From Mya arenaria (Eukaryota; Mollusca; Bivalvia; Myida; Myidae), in the NCBI RefSeq assembly GCF_026914265.1, contig NC_069125.1, positions 75,021,546 to 75,085,545 of the forward strand: 64,000 nt of DNA, given 5' to 3'. Position numbers and translations under genes: made by a program. This document shows positions 60,242 to 64,000 of the stretch, in pieces (the stretch's first letter is position 1; the number at the start of each line of letters is the position of its first letter). A model generated the notes under the pieces. It was not told the origin of the DNA. It did not search any database and saw nothing but the letters and a program-made list of their open reading frames with translations.

Positions 60242-60317
60242 GGACATCGTCATCTCAGTTCAGCGTTATCGCGCCCACCCTCACCCGGCCATGTACATGA
60301 TACTGCAGGAGAAGTGA
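60242..60317 (+). CDS. Possible terminal coding exon (unassigned)
   Basis: A GC-richer island in AT-rich DNA. After TTATCGGAG, the frame GACATCGTCATC... reads DIVISVQRYRAHPHPAMYMI then LQEK and TGA (60315-60317). The composition is coding-like and a weak acceptor precedes it. No other exon of the same gene is recognised, and it lies about 570 bp 5' of the lectin ATG candidate. It could be the last exon of an undetected gene or conserved noncoding DNA. Confidence 0.22.
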
Positions 60318-60883
60318 CGGATATAGATACCATCTATAAACAATATTAATTTAATCGAAGGAATGGATATGAAATCGTTTTTATTCCGTTTAATTTTTAC
60401 TTATTCTATAGTCGGTAGGTGTATACTATTCTATTTCCAATAAAGATTCACCGCGTTGTGTTCTGTTGATACATGTTATATACTATAGATAGTTCAACCA
60501 TATTTTTACGTAACACGATATTTAAAGAAATTTGGGTTAATGTCTCCATTATTTTATTTAATATTGCCTAAACTCCTGAACAGTAATCACATTCTCGCAA
60601 ATTTCGATACACCAATATAGCTGTAAGATTGCATAAAACTTATGTGTGAGGCTATATGCGGGACAATGTAACGCATTTTTCTTGCGTGAGCGTAATGCGG
60701 AGGACCTGAGTCCTCATTCCGCACAAAGCTGGATTGCCGTTTCAAGTTTTTTTTTTATTTTAACAAACGATTGACTTGGCAAAAAATTAAAGTAGACATT
60801 AATGAAAGTATAATTTGAAAAGGAAATCATTCGACTAATGTAATTTCAAGGGGGATAATAAGGGAACCACAGGCCACAGAGTT

Positions 60884-62308
60884 ATGGTTCTTGTAATGGG
60901 CACGAGTCAAACAAGTATTGTCATTTATTATGTTCAATTGTCCTATAACATCCATCGCTCTTACTTAGCTACTAATCGTTCTGTATACAAAGCCGATGTA
61001 TTACCCTCGATCATTCGTGTTTCCTCTGAAGATTATGTGTGGGGTCAGACCCCCCAGCCTCTTGGGTGTGATATCGGGTGGGACCAGTACGGAACTAACT
61101 GCTACCTGTTCATCGCGGACAAGTGGGTCACGTACGACCAGACCATCTCCGAGTGCAATAAGTACGACTCCTCGCCCATCTGGTTTGATACACAGGACGA
61201 ACTCGTAAGTAGACCTCTGAGTTTAACTGGTGGTAATTAAATAGTGTCTACTTCGAGCTGTGGTTCTCCAAACACGACATTCCAAGCGATTCGTAAACAA
61301 AACTCATCGTTTGCACAACGACAAGGCTGTAATATTTCATTATTTTCTATGAATGATAAAGGTTGCCTTACCACAGATCAGCATTGTATGATGTGTATAT
61401 CTTTTAAGCATTTTTTTTCAACTTACAAACACATACATACAAGTTGTGTTTATATCATATTCAAATAGAAGAGAAAGTACTCTTTGCCAAAGCTCACACG
61501 TGATTTGTAAGTGTGTGTTGTCACTGATTGAAGATACCAATCTGTAGTGTGTGTTGTCACTGATTGAAGATAACAATCTGTAGTGAAGGCATTCGTTGTT
61601 TAACCTCGAGCGAAATGTATGCGTATTTATTGATTTGAGTATGTAATGCATACAATTTTGATCGTTATCAAAGAGCACACAATAAATATGTGTGTATGTC
61701 GGGTATGTAATCGTTATCAAAGTGATAGCTTGAAATATGTAGGTTTGTAGGGTATCTAATCGTTATCAAAGTGCTAGCTTGAAATATGTAGGTTTGTAGC
61801 GTATGTAATCGTTATCAAAGTGCTAGCTTGAAATATGTAGGTTTGTAGGGTATGTAATCGTTATCAAAGTGCTAGCTTGAAATATGTGTGTCTGTCGGGT
61901 ATGTAATAGTTATCAAAGTGCTAGCTTGAAATATGTAGGTTTGAAGGGTATGTAATCGTTTAATATTGAAACATCACACTTGATATATGTGTGTTTGCAG
62001 AGAATGAGGATGTGAATTGATCGTTATTAAAGATCACACTTACTTAATACCTGTATGTGAGTAATGAATATAAGATCGTTTTTAGAGTTCAAATGTGATA
62101 TATATGTGTTTGTTGTGTATGTATTCGTTATTACAGCTCACACGCCTTTGGGTTTTTTTCAGACGTGGGTTAAAGGAAAGTTCAATACGTACCCTTCCGG
62201 TGCCTACTGGACAAACCTGAATGACCGGCCTCCGTTTGGCGGCCCCAAAGCACCAGGAAACGGAATCTGGAAATGGGGGAAGTTCACACAGCCTAAACCT
62301 AACATCGT
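60884..62308 (+). CDS. C-type lectin-like domain protein, 5' part (continues beyond window)
   Basis: Two exons carry an N-terminal CTLD half. Exon a (61058-61204, possibly starting earlier) encodes PLGCDIGWDQYGTNCYLFIA, then WVTYDQTISECNKYDS and FDTQDEL. Exon b (62163-62308) encodes TWVKGKFNTYPSGAYWTNLN, DRPPFGGPKAP and GIWKWGKFTQPKPNIV. The C-x-x-GW-x-x-YG-x-x-CY start and the YWTNLND block (the WIGL-equivalent core) are standard CTLD features. The intron between them is GT-AG, phase 0. The 3' half with the EPN/WND calcium-binding region and last cysteines is not in the window, so sugar specificity cannot be judged. An ATG at 60884 opens the frame of exon a, but the residues before it do not form a clear signal peptide; a separate signal-peptide exon upstream is likelier. 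Such proteins are usually secreted or membrane-bound and in bivalves often act in immunity or feeding (family knowledge). Confidence 0.8.
61058..61204 (+). CDS. Lectin CTLD exon a
   Basis: Candidate acceptor CAGACCCCCCAG ends at 61057 and donor GTAAGT starts at 61205. Exactly 49 codons, phase 0 at both ends. An alternative acceptor (TTTCCTCTGAAG) ends about 26 bp earlier. Confidence 0.75.
61485..61585. repeat. Short tandem duplication in lectin intron
   Basis: GTGTGTGTTGTCACTGATTG followed by AAGATA-CAATCTGTAGTG occurs twice in a row. Confidence 0.8.
61695..61975. repeat. 49-bp minisatellite in lectin intron
   Basis: About 5-6 units containing GTAATCGTTATCAAAGTGCT, AGCTTGAAATATGTAGG and TTTGTAGGGTAT. 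More diverged units trail on to about 62060. Confidence 0.88.
62163..62308 (+). CDS. Lectin CTLD exon b
   Basis: Acceptor GGTTTTTTTCAG. The donor is probably GTACGT at 62309 (phase 2), or GTGTAC at 62307. The next exon is outside the window or hidden beyond the 48-bp array. Confidence 0.78.
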
Positions 62309-62323
62309 GTACGTCGGTTTAAC

Positions 62324-62526
62324 TATATTTAAAATACCGAGTACAAGACATGATCCATGATTATGGATGCTGTCTGTTAAAATACCGAGTACAAGACATG
62401 ATCCATGATTATGGATGCTGTCTGTTAAAATACCGAGTACAAGACATGATCCATGATTATGGATGCTGTCTGTTAAAATACCGAGTACAAGACATGATCC
62501 ATGATTATGGATGCTGTCTGTTTAGA
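62324..62526. repeat. 48-bp tandem repeat just after lectin exon b
   Basis: Four nearly identical units containing AAAATACCGAGTACAAGACA, TGATCCATGATTATGGATGC and TGTCTGTT. They start about 15 bp downstream of the exon b donor. Confidence 0.95.
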
Positions 62527-62935
62527 TATAAGGCCCATGGCCAAATAGTTAAATATCCCACTAGATGCAACGTTTTCTACCTAATTGTCATGGATTTGCT
62601 TATTTGTTTCTGTACGACTATGAGTCATGTTGAGTCCAAACGTAGATATGTTCAACCAGTCGTGTTGGCAGTCTAGATGCCTTATTTTCTTTCTGAAGCT
62701 TTGTGAAAGTCTGTCTCTCTCAAATATTGTTCTTGTCTGGTAAAAAAAAAGACTGGTCAAATGTTAGACACCCTTTAGGCCACATTTACTTCCCGCTCTT
62801 TAAAAACATGGTCTGAATATGAGACTCCATGTTCGAGAATGTGTGGTAGGTCATTTACTCCAGATGCAGAAGTGTGTCACCATTTTTTCACGAATTGTGT
62901 TCAAAAAGTATGTGTGTACATGTAATATTACTTTA
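62527..62935 (+). other. Lectin gene intron or 3' region, unique
   Basis: AT-rich, with no exon recognised. Confidence 0.5.
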
Positions 62936-64000
62936 ATTCAAATAACGGTTATTCATGATATGCATTCCGGTAATATATAGGGATTTCAAATAAAGGTTAT
63001 TCATTATATGCATTCCGGTAATATATAGGGATTTCAAATAAAGGTTATTCATTATATGCATTCCGGTAATATATAGGGATTTCAAATAATGGTTATTCAT
63101 TATATGCATTCCGGTAATATATAGGGATTTCAAATAAAGGTTATTCATTATATGCATTCCGGTAATATATAGGGATTTCAAATAAAGGTTATTCATTATA
63201 TGCATTCCGGTAATATATAGGGATTTCAAATAATGGTTATTCATTATATGCATTCCGGTAATATATAGGGATTTCAAATAATGGTTATTCATTATATGCA
63301 TTCCGGTAATATATAGGGATTTCAAATAAAGGTTATTCATTATATGCATTCCGGTAATATATAGGGATTTCAAATAACGGTTATTCATTATATGCATTCC
63401 GGTAATATATAGGGATTTCAAATAACGGTTATTCATTATATGCATTCCGGTAATATATAGGGATTCCAAATAACGGTTATTCATTATATGCATTCCGGTA
63501 ATATATAGGGATTTCAAATAAAGGTTATTCATTATATGCATTCCGGTAATATATAGGGATTCCAAATAATGGTTATTCATTATATGCATTCCGGTAATAT
63601 ATAGGGATTCCAAATAATGGTTATTCATTATATGCATTCCGGTAATATATAGGATTTCAAATAATGGTTATTCATTATATGCATTCCGGTAATATATAGG
63701 ATTTCAAATAAAGGTTATTCATTATATGCATTCCGGTAATATATAGGGATTCCAAATAACGGTTATTCATTATATGCATTCCGGTAATATATAGGGATTT
63801 CAAATAATGGTTATTCATTATATGCATTCCGGTAATATATAGGGATTCCAAATAACGGTTATTCATTATATGCATTCCGGTAATATATAGGGATTCCAAA
63901 TAACGGTTATTCATTATATGCATTCCGGTAATATATAGGATTTCAAATAAAGGTTATTCATTATATGCATTCCGGTAATATATAGGGATTTCAAATAACG
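62936..64000. repeat. 48-bp minisatellite running off the right edge
   Basis: At least 22 units with GGTTATTCATTATATGCATT, CCGGTAATATATAGGGATTT and CAAATAA(A/C/T). Units are highly homogeneous. Several lack one G (47 bp; ATAGGATTTC), which breaks the minus-strand open frame MHIMNNHYLKSLYITG. Homogeneity implies recent expansion. Confidence 0.97.

Noticed and set aside
62933..63923. Minus-strand repeat protein MHIMNNHYLKSLYITG
   Set aside because: By-product of 48-bp units; several 47-bp units destroy the frame.
1..64000. CRISPR arrays suggested by many regularly spaced repeats
   Set aside because: The repeats are head-to-tail minisatellites without unique spacers, and the genes are eukaryotic.

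Overview
The window looks like nuclear DNA of a marine invertebrate, most probably a bivalve mollusc. It is AT-rich, has spliced genes with GT-AG introns, several decayed LINE copies, foldback and MITE-like elements, and dispersed repeats of a type I associate with bivalve genomes. The species assignment is inference. No prokaryotic operon, phage, CRISPR array, tRNA or rRNA was found.

Only two protein-coding genes are well supported. The first is a complete T-box transcription factor on the + strand at 15069-30008, with eight coding exons whose phases all join and a predicted 469-residue product. Its T-box (about residues 145-331) matches the Tbx1/Tbx10 class, and its N-terminus carries an Eh1-like Groucho-binding motif. 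A CCAAT-containing GC island near 14.5-14.8 kb and a probable 5' UTR intron lie upstream. A polyadenylation signal lies near 30.38 kb. The second gene is the 5' part of a C-type lectin-like gene on the + strand at 61.06-62.31 kb, which runs off the right edge.

Most other structure is repetitive. Layout: 39/59-bp minisatellite (1-1.1 kb); two GC-rich MITE copies (1.33-1.75 and 2.72-3.05 kb); about 165-bp tandem repeat (3.86-4.44 kb); LINE remnant whose 3' end has expanded into a 29-bp minisatellite (4.5-6.17 kb); 20-bp satellite-like array (6.5-9.03 kb); degenerate antisense LINE (10.5-12.05 kb); MITE (12.12-12.38 kb); Tbx1/10 gene with three unrelated minisatellites in intron 2 (49, 45 and 41/27 bp; 20.4-25.05 kb); 3' flank with conserved-looking noncoding DNA (30.6-32.6 kb); 5.7-kb array of 27-bp units arranged in about 1.7-kb higher-order repeats (32.6-38.4 kb); repeat-poor spacer (38.4-42.7 kb); degenerate 20-bp array (42.7-43.5 kb); spacer with a CTCF-like site (44.37 kb); foldback element (47.68-48.89 kb); two sense copies of one LINE family (49.15-50.06 and 56.54-57.38 kb); 1.62-kb near-palindrome with tandem-repeat arms and an 11-bp flanking duplication (51.81-53.43 kb); 196-bp palindrome inserted in another repeat (54.17-54.37 kb); perfect 25-bp hairpin (56.34-56.40 kb); lectin gene; and a 48-bp minisatellite to the window end.

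By rough tally, minisatellites make up about a quarter of the window. No operon-like cooperation between the two genes is suggested. The strongest candidates for something undescribed are the Foldback-like palindrome at 51.8 kb, the layered 27-bp/1.7-kb array, and the minisatellite that runs almost to the exon 3 splice acceptor of the T-box gene.
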